Of a DNA stretch of 64,000 nucleotides, positions 1 to 7,792 are shown one piece after another. The position numbers were made by a program, and so were the translations under genes. Position 1 is the stretch's first letter, and every line of letters starts with the position of its first letter. Source of the stretch: Thalassovita sp. (GTDB taxonomy: Bacteria; Pseudomonadota; Alphaproteobacteria; Rhodobacterales; Rhodobacteraceae); assembly GCA_029212905.1 (NCBI GenBank), contig JARGPB010000003.1:192279-256278 (forward strand), in the 5' to 3' direction. The notes under the pieces are model-generated. The model searched no databases. It was given only the letters and a program-made list of their open reading frames with translations, and had not been told where the DNA came from.

Positions 1-158
1 TGGTGCTGCGCCACATCGAGGGGTTGGGAAATCCCGAGATTGCGGAAATCATGGAAATCAGCACTGAGGCGGTCGAAAGCCTGACCGCACGTGGAAAACG
101 GGCGCTTGCGGCCATACTGGCGGGACGGCGCGATGAATTGGGGTATACAGATGGCTGA
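1..158 (+). CDS. RNA polymerase sigma factor, C-terminal fragment (ECF type)
   Basis: The 5' part lies outside the window; 51 codons are readable from base 3 to a TGA at 156-158. The visible peptide (NPEIAEIMEISTEAVES, then LTARGKRALAAIL) has the helix-turn-helix layout of sigma-70 region 4, which binds the -35 element. The first ATG of the next gene lies inside its last codons, so the two are probably translationally coupled. The next two genes encode membrane or periplasmic proteins, as expected for an ECF sigma factor controlled by an envelope signal. The subgroup cannot be assigned from this fragment. Confidence 0.75.
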   Translation, partial: VLRHIEGLGNPEIAEIMEISTEAVESLTARGKRALAAILAGRRDELGYTDG

Positions 159-519
159 GATGGACAAAACGACTGGCGAATTCGATCTGGACGCCCTGTT
201 TGCCGAGGCACGCGGGCAGAGCGCGGATCCATCCCCCGACCTCATGGCGCGGGTGTTACAGGATGCGCTGGCCGCGCAACCTGTAACAGCTGCTGTGGTT
301 TCGCCGCCGCGGACCTCGCGATTGCGACAGTTCCTGAATGCGGTTGGCGGCTGGCCTGCCGTGGCGGGGCTGGCGACGGCAGGGGTGGCTGGGCTGTGGA
401 TCGGGGTGAACCCGCCGAGCGCGATCGCCACAACGGCGGAAAATTTTCTGGGCACCGAGAGCGATCTGTATCTTGTCGATCTGATGCCTGGGTATGACTT
501 CAATCTGGCAGAGGGGTAA
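151..519 (+). CDS. Single-pass membrane protein, candidate anti-sigma factor
   Basis: This 122-residue protein follows the sigma factor directly. I chose the ATG at 151, which overlaps the sigma stop, rather than an earlier ATG at 91 that lies deep inside the sigma gene. The first 60 or so residues are soluble and acidic (FDLDALFAEARGQ). A hydrophobic stretch (WPAVAGLATAGVAGLWIGV) follows at about residues 70-90, then a short tail. A cytoplasmic N-terminus plus one membrane helix, between a sigma factor and a periplasmic sensor, suggests an anti-sigma factor like CnrY. No family motif was recognised, so this role rests on context. The next gene starts 3 bases after the stop. Confidence 0.6.
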   Translation: MAEMDKTTGEFDLDALFAEARGQSADPSPDLMARVLQDALAAQPVTAAVVSPPRTSRLRQFLNAVGGWPAVAGLATAGVAGLWIGVNPPSAIATTAENFLGTESDLYLVDLMPGYDFNLAEG

Positions 520-522
520 GGC

Positions 523-1035
523 ATGACCGAGACCTTGGAAAAGCCCGTGAAAAAGACCGGCGGTATGCGCCCTTGGCTGAAAGTGGTGCTGTTCGCATCG
601 TTGGCGATGAACTTGGCCGTGGCCGGGGTCGTTGTCGGTGCGGCCGTGAAATATGGCCCCCGTGATGGCCACCGCCCCCCGCGTCTGGACCGGGTGGTCG
701 GGCCCTATACACAAGCGCTGAGCAGGCAGGACCGGCGTGCGATCGGCGTGCGTATGCGCGAGGAATACTCCCGAAACCGGCCTTCGCGGACGGAAATTCG
801 GGCTGAGTTTGCCACTGTGTTGCGGGCTTTGCGGGCGCAGCCCTATGACCCTGCGCAGGTCGAGGCGATCCTGACGCGGCAGCTTCAGGTCGGATCCGAA
901 CGGCAGGAACTGGGGCAACGCCTGCTGATCGAGCGGCTGACGAATATGAGCGACAGCGAACGCGCCGTTTTCGCGGACCGCCTGGAAGAAGGTCTGGAAC
1001 ATCACCACTCCCGACCCAGGCCTGAGCGGGACTGA
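523..1035 (+). CDS. Periplasmic heavy-metal sensor-like protein (CnrX/Spy-type)
   Basis: This 170-residue protein has a basic N-terminus (KPVKKTGG), one membrane anchor at about residues 22-46 (LKVVLFASLAMNLAVAGVVV) and a mostly helical, charged periplasmic domain rich in Arg, Glu and Gln. Histidines cluster at the C-terminus (EHHHSRPRPERD). This layout matches metal-resistance sensors of the CnrX/ZraP/Spy group, which bind metal or unfolded protein in the periplasm. The start follows GAGGGG by a few bases and lies 3 bases after the upstream stop, so sigma factor, membrane protein and sensor look like one operon. The ligand cannot be told from sequence. Confidence 0.65.
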   Translation: MTETLEKPVKKTGGMRPWLKVVLFASLAMNLAVAGVVVGAAVKYGPRDGHRPPRLDRVVGPYTQALSRQDRRAIGVRMREEYSRNRPSRTEIRAEFATVLRALRAQPYDPAQVEAILTRQLQVGSERQELGQRLLIERLTNMSDSERAVFADRLEEGLEHHHSRPRPERD

Positions 1036-1086
1036 TGTTCGGGTGACTGCGACGACAAAGTAGCCCGCTGCGCTGCAATTGCTGTT

Positions 1087-2478
1087 TTAGGCGGCGCGAC
1101 GCACCTGATTGCGGCCTTGCGCTTTGGCGCCATAGAGTGCCTGATCCGCTTGGTTGAGCAGACGGGTGACGCGGTTCAGAGACCCCTCTTGGTCGGCAGG
1201 GCGCTGATCGCATAACGCAAGGCCGATACTGACCGTGATCGTGACGGAACCATCGGCGCCAGGCAGTCTGATGGGGCGGTCACTGATGGCTTGGCGCACA
1301 CGATCTGCGGCGTGCCGGGCTTGGCTGGGGTCGAGACCGGGCTGAGCAATCAGGAACTCTTCGCCCCCGAACCGTGCGAGCAGATCGCATGGGCGCAGGA
1401 CATTTCGCATCCGCTTAGAGACCTCGGCCAGCACAGCGTCGCCCGCGCTGTGCCCAAAATTATCATTGAGCCGCTTGAAATGGTCCAAATCCGCCAGCAT
1501 GACAGCCAGCCCATCGTGGTTTTGGGTCGCTGATTTGACCAACCGGGTAAGTTCCGGCACGGCATACCGACGATTATGTAGCCCGGTCAACGGGTCAATC
1601 AGCGCGGCGCGCAGGCCATTCTGCAAGGTTTCATGCAACTGATCCGAGCGCGCCTTGCGTCGCAGCAGTTGGTCCAGGCGCAGCGCGGCCTCTTCGGCAT
1701 CGAAAGGACCGGTCATCAGATCATGCGCCCCAAGATCCAACATCTGGATGGCAGAGTCGGGACGGGCATCAGTCAGCGCGACCAGAAATTTGCAACGGCG
1801 AAACCCTGGCTGAGATCCGAGCGCAGCCAATAGAGCAGCGCCGAAATCGGGTTCTTCCCCGATGCCGCCTGAAATGACGATGGCATCGGGCGCGATGTCT
1901 TGCCCGAAATCCAGCGACAGGGCCCGCGGAGAGTGCAGGCTGAAACGATATGGCCGCAGGTGTTGTAGGCGTTTCATCCAGGTTAGGTTTCGGGCGGCAT
2001 CCTCGGACACCAGCGCGATATGGGGTTGATGTGCAAAACCGGGCTGTTGCTCTGCGAACCCAGCAGAGGCGCGAGCGCTGGAATGCAGGCTTCGGTCCTC
2101 GCGGCTGGTGCCGCTGCGCAGCAGGCTGCGAAGCCGGGCCAATAGCAGGCGGGGCTCGGCGTGGCGGTCCAGGGCGTCGTCCGCCCCAGATTTCAACGCG
2201 GCCATGCGGCGGTCTCTGCTGGGTGCTGTGTCCAGAATGATGACTGGTAAATCCCCGTGTTCAGGGTCGGTGCGCAGGTCCCGGCACAGATCGCACGCGC
2301 TCATATCAGGCAGGGTTGACGAAATCAGAACCACATCGGGCCGCGTTGTCGACAAGAGCGTCAGCCCTTCGGCCCCGGTGGCAGCCTGAATAACCTCGTA
2401 ATAGGCGGCGCACAGGCGCGACCGGAGGCTAATCCGGTTCGTCGCGATTCCGTCTATGATCAGTATTCTGCCGGGCAT
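1087..2478 (-). CDS. pleD: PleD-like diguanylate cyclase with degenerate receiver domains
   Basis: This is a 463-residue protein with the PleD layout: REC1 (about 1-120), REC2 (about 150-275) and GGDEF (about 295-463). It should make cyclic di-GMP from two GTP. The active site GGEEF (371-375) and the inhibitory RxxD site (RPCD, 362-365) are intact. Both receivers are degenerate. The residue aligned with the phosphorylated Asp of PleD is Ser (LISSTLPDM, about S53), and REC2 likewise reads DAIVISGG. I chose the start MPGRILIID, preceded by AAGG, over an upstream ATG. The gene is divergent from the DUF3572 gene. Output may therefore not depend on phosphorylation. Confidence 0.85.
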   Translation of the reverse strand: MPGRILIIDGIATNRISLRSRLCAAYYEVIQAATGAEGLTLLSTTRPDVVLISSTLPDMSACDLCRDLRTDPEHGDLPVIILDTAPSRDRRMAALKSGADDALDRHAEPRLLLARLRSLLRSGTSREDRSLHSSARASAGFAEQQPGFAHQPHIALVSEDAARNLTWMKRLQHLRPYRFSLHSPRALSLDFGQDIAPDAIVISGGIGEEPDFGAALLAALGSQPGFRRCKFLVALTDARPDSAIQMLDLGAHDLMTGPFDAEEAALRLDQLLRRKARSDQLHETLQNGLRAALIDPLTGLHNRRYAVPELTRLVKSATQNHDGLAVMLADLDHFKRLNDNFGHSAGDAVLAEVSKRMRNVLRPCDLLARFGGEEFLIAQPGLDPSQARHAADRVRQAISDRPIRLPGADGSVTITVSIGLALCDQRPADQEGSLNRVTRLLNQADQALYGAKAQGRNQVRRAA

Positions 2479-2598
2479 AATGGGCCTTGGTGTCAGATGA
2501 TAAGCGCCCAAAGGCGCAAGGGGTCTACTTTGTGACTCCTTTATCCCGGTGGATTGGTTAAGAAAGAGTAACTAATTCTTAAGAGGACGGGCGCAGGC

Positions 2599-2883
2599 AT
2601 GGCCGTTACGCGGGATTTCGCCGAAACACTGGCAATCGGAGCACTGGAATGGCTGGTAAGCAATGACGAGTTGCTACCTGTCTTTCTGGGGGCAACAGGG
2701 GCCGGGATCGAAGACCTGAAATCCGGCGCGGGCGATCCGGCGTTTCTGGGATCTGTTCTGGACTTCATTTTGATGAATGACGCCTGGGTGATGGAGTTTT
2801 GCGACGCGCGGACGATCCCTTACGAGCAACTGATGCAGGCCCGCGTGACGTTGCCAGGCGGTGAAGCCGTTCACTGGACCTGA
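2599..2883 (+). CDS. DUF3572 family protein
   Basis: This small acidic protein of 94 residues has sequence typical of DUF3572 (LAIGALEWL, GDPAFLGSVLDFIL, LPGGEAVHW). It has no signal peptide or membrane segment. The function of the family is unknown. It is divergent from the PleD-like gene, with which I recall it being associated in Rhodobacterales, so the two may share regulation across the 120-base gap. An AGGACGGGCGCAGG stretch precedes the ATG. Its stop codon abuts the stop of the convergent MarR gene with no spacer. Confidence 0.75.
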   Translation: MAVTRDFAETLAIGALEWLVSNDELLPVFLGATGAGIEDLKSGAGDPAFLGSVLDFILMNDAWVMEFCDARTIPYEQLMQARVTLPGGEAVHWT

Positions 2884-3339
2884 TTACAGGGTTTTCAGCT
2901 GTACGTCGCCCGCGCGGCGCAGCTTGGCCAGCAACTGTTTCAGCGCCTCTTCTTCGCCTGGCTCCAGCAGCCCGGACATCAAATCAGCATTCGCGCGTGC
3001 AAAGGGCGTGGCTTGGGCGATCGCATCGCAGCCCTTTTGGGTCAGCTCGACCCGGCGAGTGCGGCGATCCTCGGTCCCAGAGGATCGCGCCAACAGGTCG
3101 TCATCCTCCATATGGCGCAACGCGCGCGAGGTGGCGGTCCGGTCAATCCCTACAAAGTCAGCAATATCAGAGGGCTGGCTTAGGTTTTCGTTTCCCACGG
3201 CCAGCAGGATACACCACGTGGTCCGCGTCAATCCCAGGGTTTTCAGCTGGTCGTCCAGGCGCCGCTCTTGCAAGCGGGCAGCGATGGACAGGTGATAGCC
3301 CAAGGAATGCTGCAAGCGATATGGGGGTTCGTTTTCCAT
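2884..3339 (-). CDS. MarR family transcriptional regulator
   Basis: This 151-residue protein has a winged helix-turn-helix of the MarR type. The recognition region (LSQPSDIADFVGIDRTATSR) is followed by the wing with the family motif GTEDRRTRRVELTQKG. MarR proteins act as dimers that usually repress nearby genes until a small molecule binds. I chose MENEPPYRL as the start because the 22 codons upstream of it are unlike the family. The HAD phosphatase gene is divergent and begins 122 bases away, so the shared gap may hold its operator. The ligand is unknown. Confidence 0.85.
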   Translation of the reverse strand: MENEPPYRLQHSLGYHLSIAARLQERRLDDQLKTLGLTRTTWCILLAVGNENLSQPSDIADFVGIDRTATSRALRHMEDDDLLARSSGTEDRRTRRVELTQKGCDAIAQATPFARANADLMSGLLEPGEEEALKQLLAKLRRAGDVQLKTL

Positions 3340-3461
3340 GCCGCACAAGCGACCCGAACCGCGTGCAGAAGTCAAGCAATCCCGACGTCTTTGCGGGGTT
3401 GCCAATTGACACAGGGGCGGGCAGTTTGGGCCTGAATTGGCACCGTTAGCAGACAGGGCAC

Positions 3462-4161
3462 ATGATGCGGATCGAAGGGCTTTTGTTTGACAAAGATGGA
3501 ACGTTGTTCGATTTCCGCGCCACTTGGGATGGCTGGGCGGCGCAGATGATCAACGAGCTGGCTGACGGAGATCCTGCTCTGTCCGAACGACTGGCCGGGG
3601 CTGCGGGCTATGATCTGGCGGCGCGTGCGTTCAATGCCGACAGCCCGTTTGTGGCTGGATCTAACGAAGAAGTGTCCGAGGCTTTGGTTCCTTTCTTGCC
3701 GCATTACTCGGCCTCCGAGCTGGAGCATCTGCTAAGCATTCGCGCGGCCACAGCGCCGCTTGCCCCAGCAGTTGATTTGCCGCCCTTTCTAAGCGGGCTG
3801 GCCGCGCGGGGCATGGCGCTGGGGGTGATGACCAACGATTCGGAATATAGCGCGCGCGCATCTGACCGAGGCTGGCGTCGCGACTCAATTCCACTTCGTT
3901 GCCGGTTTCGATAGCGGATTTGGCGCCAAGCCCGCGCCGGGTCCATTGCTGGCCTTTGCGGATCATGTGGGTTTGGTCCCTGAAACGGTGGTGATGGTCG
4001 GGGACAGCACCCATGATCTGTTGGCGGGACGCCGGGCGGGGATGCGTACGCTGGGGGTTCTGACGGGCACTGCCCTGGCCGAAGAACTGAGCCCGCTCGC
4101 CGATGCGGTATTGCCCGATATCGGTCACATCCCGGCGTGGTTGGACGGGCTTGGCGATTGA
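3462..4161 (+). pseudogene. HAD family phosphatase, frameshifted
   Basis: Two reading frames together make one phosphatase of about 233 residues, like phosphoglycolate phosphatases. Frame one starts at 3462 and carries motif I (FDKDGTLFD) and motif II (GVMTNDSE). After the GC tract at 3850-3859 it loses homology and stops at 3914. The matching continuation lies one base on (HLTEAGVATQFHFVAGF, GFGAKPAPGP) and holds motif IV (MVGDSTHDLLAGR), ending at 4161. Adding one GC unit to the tract restores a single frame. This may be a real slippage mutation, a phase-variable tract or a sequencing error. The substrate is unknown. Confidence 0.8.
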
Positions 4162-4298
4162 TCCTTTTGGTATCTAATTGCCGAAGCTGGTCCATTTAGT
4201 CGGCGAGATACCGCTATTTCCCTACAATTGAGTTTATTGAGGGAATGTTAAGGGCTCAGCACTCAAACTCTGTGCTACTATCAATAATGGTGAGTGGT

Positions 4299-4886
4299 AT
4301 GCACGGGCTTGTTAACCGCGCGATACAGTGTTTTGTGCGCGATACCTATGGAAATGAAATCTGGCTGGATGTCGCACGAGGCGCCTCCCTTGAGGGGGCT
4401 ACGTTCGAGGCAATGCTATTCTACGAGGATGCGGTGACGGATCAGGTCCTGGCCTACATCGTCACCCTGCTGAACAAACCGAGAGAGGAAGTGCTGGAAG
4501 ACATCGGCACCTATCTTGTTTCGCATCCGCAGGTCGAAGCGTTACGGCGATTGCTACGGTTCGGTGGGGTGGATTTTATGGACTTTCTGCATTCTTTGGA
4601 CGACTTGCCGGATCGGGCGCGGATGGCTGTTTCTGACTTGGAACTTCCCCGGTTAGAGCTGCGCACTGATGAGCAAAACCATATGCAATTGTATGTTCGT
4701 TCCCCCCACGAGGGTTTCGGGCATGTTATGCTGGGGGTGTTGCGCACCATGGCGGATGACTATGGCGCGTTGGTTTTTCTGGATTTGCGGCGCATGGCGC
4801 CTGGGGAGGATGTGGTCGACATTGCCCTGGTCGAGACCTCTTTCGCCGAAGGTCGCAGTTTTACGCTGAGTGCGGGGAAATCTTAA
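4299..4886 (+). CDS. H-NOX (heme NO-binding) domain protein lacking the usual haem ligand
   Basis: This is a stand-alone H-NOX domain of 195 residues, starting MHGLVNRAIQCFVRDTYG after a GGTGAG ribosome site; an earlier in-frame ATG was rejected. H-NOX proteins normally bind haem through a His in an LDxLH motif and a YxSxR motif, and sense NO or O2. Here the ligand position reads LDDLP (Pro104), and YxSxR has become V133-x-S135-x-H137. Both sites align with the bacterial reference with the same offset, so the substitutions look real. It may not bind haem in the standard way. The partner diguanylate cyclase starts just after its stop. Confidence 0.85.
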   Translation: MHGLVNRAIQCFVRDTYGNEIWLDVARGASLEGATFEAMLFYEDAVTDQVLAYIVTLLNKPREEVLEDIGTYLVSHPQVEALRRLLRFGGVDFMDFLHSLDDLPDRARMAVSDLELPRLELRTDEQNHMQLYVRSPHEGFGHVMLGVLRTMADDYGALVFLDLRRMAPGEDVVDIALVETSFAEGRSFTLSAGKS

Positions 4887-4887
4887 A

Positions 4888-5859
4888 ATGACGGGCCTGA
4901 CACAACTGGATTTGCAACGGCTATTGGATGCGCTCTGCCCGATGCATCTGATCCTGGACGCCTCTGGGGTGATCACGCACGCGGGGCCGACTTTGTGTAA
5001 ATTGCGCCCTGATCAGGATCTTGTTGGGCAACCATTGTTTGACCTGGTGGAATTGACCCGTCCGCAGCTGGCCGACTTTGCCCATATGTCGAAACGGCAG
5101 GGGGACAAGCTGCATTTGCGTTTCCGCGAGGCGCCTCAGACCGATTTGAAAGGTGTCATGATGCGCTGCGGAACGCACGCCGTGTTGAACCTGTCTTTCG
5201 GAATCTCGGTGCTGGACAGCGTGCGCGACTATGATCTGACCAACGCCGATTTTGCAGCGACCGATTTGATCATCGAAATGCTATATCTGATCGAGGCAAA
5301 ATCCGCCGCGATGGAGGCAAGCCGTAAATTGAACATGCGTCTTCAGGGCGCAAAAATTGCCGCCGAAGAACGAGCGTTTACCGATACGCTGACTGGCTTG
5401 AAAAACAGGCGGGCCATGGATCATGTGCTGGGGCGACTGATCAGTTCTGGGCAGACCTTTGCGTTGATGCATCTGGATTTGGATTTCTTCAAGGCTGTGA
5501 ATGACACTATGGGGCATGCGGCGGGGGACCATGTGCTACAACGGGTGGCGCAGATTATGGTCGAAGAGGTCCGAAAGGATGACACCGTTGCGCGGGTTGG
5601 TGGTGATGAATTCGTGCTGATCCTGACTGGTACTGAAAACCGTGAAACCCTATCACGCATTGCCCGTCGGCTTATCGAACGGTTCGAGCGCCCGATTCCG
5701 TTCGGTGGGCAAGAATGTCAGGTTTCGGCCAGTATCGGGATTGTTCTGTCCGTGGATTATGCTCCTCCTACGCCGCAAGAGCTGTTGGAAGACGCGGATG
5801 AGGCGCTTTATGCCTCAAAACGACGTGGTCGTGCGTGCCACAGTTTCCATGTGGAATAG
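4888..5859 (+). CDS. Diguanylate cyclase with H-NOX-associated N-terminal domain
   Basis: This is a 323-residue protein. Residues 5-125 resemble the heme-NO-binding-associated (HNOBA) domain (ITHAGPTLCKL, GQPLFDLVELTRP, VRDYDLTNADFAATDL). A helical linker at about 126-160 (IEMLYLIEAKSAAMEASRKL) joins it to a GGDEF domain with the intact active site GGDEF (238-242) and inhibitory site RKDD (229-232). It should make cyclic di-GMP under control of the H-NOX encoded just upstream. The ATG at 4888 is one base after the H-NOX stop; a GTG at 4870 is an alternative. A strong hairpin lies immediately after the stop. Confidence 0.88.
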   Translation: MTGLTQLDLQRLLDALCPMHLILDASGVITHAGPTLCKLRPDQDLVGQPLFDLVELTRPQLADFAHMSKRQGDKLHLRFREAPQTDLKGVMMRCGTHAVLNLSFGISVLDSVRDYDLTNADFAATDLIIEMLYLIEAKSAAMEASRKLNMRLQGAKIAAEERAFTDTLTGLKNRRAMDHVLGRLISSGQTFALMHLDLDFFKAVNDTMGHAAGDHVLQRVAQIMVEEVRKDDTVARVGGDEFVLILTGTENRETLSRIARRLIERFERPIPFGGQECQVSASIGIVLSVDYAPPTPQELLEDADEALYASKRRGRACHSFHVE

Positions 5860-5889
5860 GTACCCCCCCGGCAGGACCGGGGGGGTACC
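5859..5889. terminator. Bidirectional hairpin between convergent genes
   Basis: The 13-base arms GGTACCCCCCCGG (5859-5871) and CCGGGGGGGTACC (5877-5889) are perfect complements around the 5-base loop CAGGA. The hairpin sits in the 50-base gap between two convergent genes and could end transcription from both sides, although no long T run follows it on either strand. Confidence 0.7.
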
Positions 5890-5909
5890 CTGTGTGATAC
5901 AATTTGGGA

Positions 5910-7655
5910 TCAGCCGAAGGCGCGGTTATCAGGCTTGAAGCCGATCAGTTCGTCGGAGACCGTGAAGCGGCCACCCTTCAGCTTCTCAATTTTGCCTTGC
6001 CGCAGCAATTGCCCGAACGAGCGAAGCCCGTCTTCGCGGCTGAATTGGTATTCTTCAACCTGGCGCGCTTTGTTCATCAGCTGTGGGCGCGAGAATTTTT
6101 GCCGCCCTTCGACATAGGACATATAGGCGGCCGCGGCTTCCATCAGCTCAGCCAGATTTTTGACCCCGGCATTCTCCGCGAACTCGATAAAGTTTGAGTC
6201 CCCGCCCTGATGCGTTGCGGGTTCCACGTCTTCTTGGACATCAGCCAGAGATACACGGCGCGGGCGTACAACCTGGGATTTTTCCGGGCTTGGCGCATCG
6301 ACGCGTTGTTCGGCGACCAGTTTCAACGGCGCGGGTTTCATCGCAGGGCGACGGTCTGGCTCTCCTCCGGCGTCGGCCTGAGCTGCGGCGCGCGGACGGC
6401 GCGGACGCACGACGGAATTCAGATCATCGCGATAGGCATGCAGGCTGTCGTCGCCTCGGTTCAAGCCGCCACCAGCTTCGGTTTCGGCGCGGGTGGCTTG
6501 AACCGCGGCGCGCAGATGGGCGATCGCGCTGCGGCGATGCGCGCCCTCGGGGCGGTCCATTTCCTCGCCCGCTTTGTCCATAAGGCGGCCAACATCGGTT
6601 TCGGCTTTGCCAACCGGCGCGGCTGGCGCTTGCGGTGCAGGAGCTTCGATCTCGGCTTCTTCTTCGGCGAAAATCGAGGGCAGAGCGTCCGCGTCGTCCT
6701 CTGTTTCGGGCAGGTCGGCAGCCAGGTTCAGCTCGGCTTCGACCTCGGCCAGTTCTTTCAGAAGCTCTGCCTCGTCCTCTTGCGACAGGCCTTCTTGCGC
6801 GTCTTGCGTGTCGTCTTGGCTGAGCTGCCCATCGGCGACAGCGGCTTCGAAATCGCGGCGCTTCATGCGGATGACCCGAGCGTGTTGCGGTGTCTGAGCG
6901 GCCTCTTCGACGCTTGCCGCGGCGATATCAGCGGCCAATTGCGGATCTTCCACAATCTCTTCGGCCTCAAATTCGTCTTCGAAGTCATCGAGCGCGTCGC
7001 TCGTGTCGTCGTCATATTCTTCGATTTCAGGCTCGGGGTCGGCGCTGGCGTGCAGTGCCGCTGCGATCGACGCGGCGGTTTCGCCGGCGAACTCTTCGGC
7101 GTGCTCGTCTTCGGAGTAAACGGCGGGCGCCTCAACTTCGGTTTCCGAATTGCGCGAGACAACGGCGCGGATACGCGACAGTTTGGCAGCTACGCTGTCA
7201 TCTTCGACCTGAGGAGCAGGCGCTTCGGCGGGGGCAATCTCTTCGGCCACCACCTCTTCGATCGCATCATCAACCTCGGCCACGTCTTCAACCTCGGCTA
7301 CGTCTTCTGCGAGGGGCGCGGCAATAGGGGCGGTTTCGACCAGGGGCTGTTCGGCGGGCTGCTCGGCGACGGTTTCTGTCGGCGCGGGCTGCTCGGCCTC
7401 TTCGGATGGGCGCAGTACGATGGCGCCACGTTCCTCGCGCGCTTCGACCCTGCGGGATGCCTCGCGCTCAGCGATACGTGCCAGCATATCAGCGTCCGGG
7501 GTCGGCGGTTCGGCACCGAAATAGCGGTCATCAGAGGCCAGATCGCGGAAATACTCCGCGATGGCTTTCATCATGTCGAACGAGTCATCGAACCCTTCTA
7601 GCGTACAGGAGAAGGTTCCATAAGAGACCGTGAGAATTTTGCTCGTGTTTACCAT
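5910..7655 (-). CDS. Long acidic protein of unknown function
   Basis: This is a 581-residue protein with three parts. The N-terminal 70 residues look globular (ILTVSYGTFSCTLEGFDDSF, AIAEYFRDLASDDRYFG). A long central part (about 75-400) is low-complexity and rich in Glu, Ala, Asp and Pro. The C-terminal 100 residues are globular and basic (SYVEGRQKFSRPQLM, FGQLLRQGKIEKLKGGRF). No signal peptide or membrane helix is visible. I chose MVNTSKIL, preceded by AGGAAG. The last region resembles a small DNA- or protein-binding domain, but I recognise no named family. It is divergent from thiN and convergent with the diguanylate cyclase. The function is unknown. Confidence 0.8.
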   Translation of the reverse strand: MVNTSKILTVSYGTFSCTLEGFDDSFDMMKAIAEYFRDLASDDRYFGAEPPTPDADMLARIAEREASRRVEAREERGAIVLRPSEEAEQPAPTETVAEQPAEQPLVETAPIAAPLAEDVAEVEDVAEVDDAIEEVVAEEIAPAEAPAPQVEDDSVAAKLSRIRAVVSRNSETEVEAPAVYSEDEHAEEFAGETAASIAAALHASADPEPEIEEYDDDTSDALDDFEDEFEAEEIVEDPQLAADIAAASVEEAAQTPQHARVIRMKRRDFEAAVADGQLSQDDTQDAQEGLSQEDEAELLKELAEVEAELNLAADLPETEDDADALPSIFAEEEAEIEAPAPQAPAAPVGKAETDVGRLMDKAGEEMDRPEGAHRRSAIAHLRAAVQATRAETEAGGGLNRGDDSLHAYRDDLNSVVRPRRPRAAAQADAGGEPDRRPAMKPAPLKLVAEQRVDAPSPEKSQVVRPRRVSLADVQEDVEPATHQGGDSNFIEFAENAGVKNLAELMEAAAAYMSYVEGRQKFSRPQLMNKARQVEEYQFSREDGLRSFGQLLRQGKIEKLKGGRFTVSDELIGFKPDNRAFG

Positions 7656-7792
7656 GACTACTCGCTTCCTGGTTATCTTGGTCCATTGTTTACCATAAGG
7701 AACCAGACCAAAGCGGAACGAATCTTGGGTTTTTACAGTATCATTTTGTGGCGATAATGTGATCCCCAAGGTTAACAGGTGCTAAATACTAG

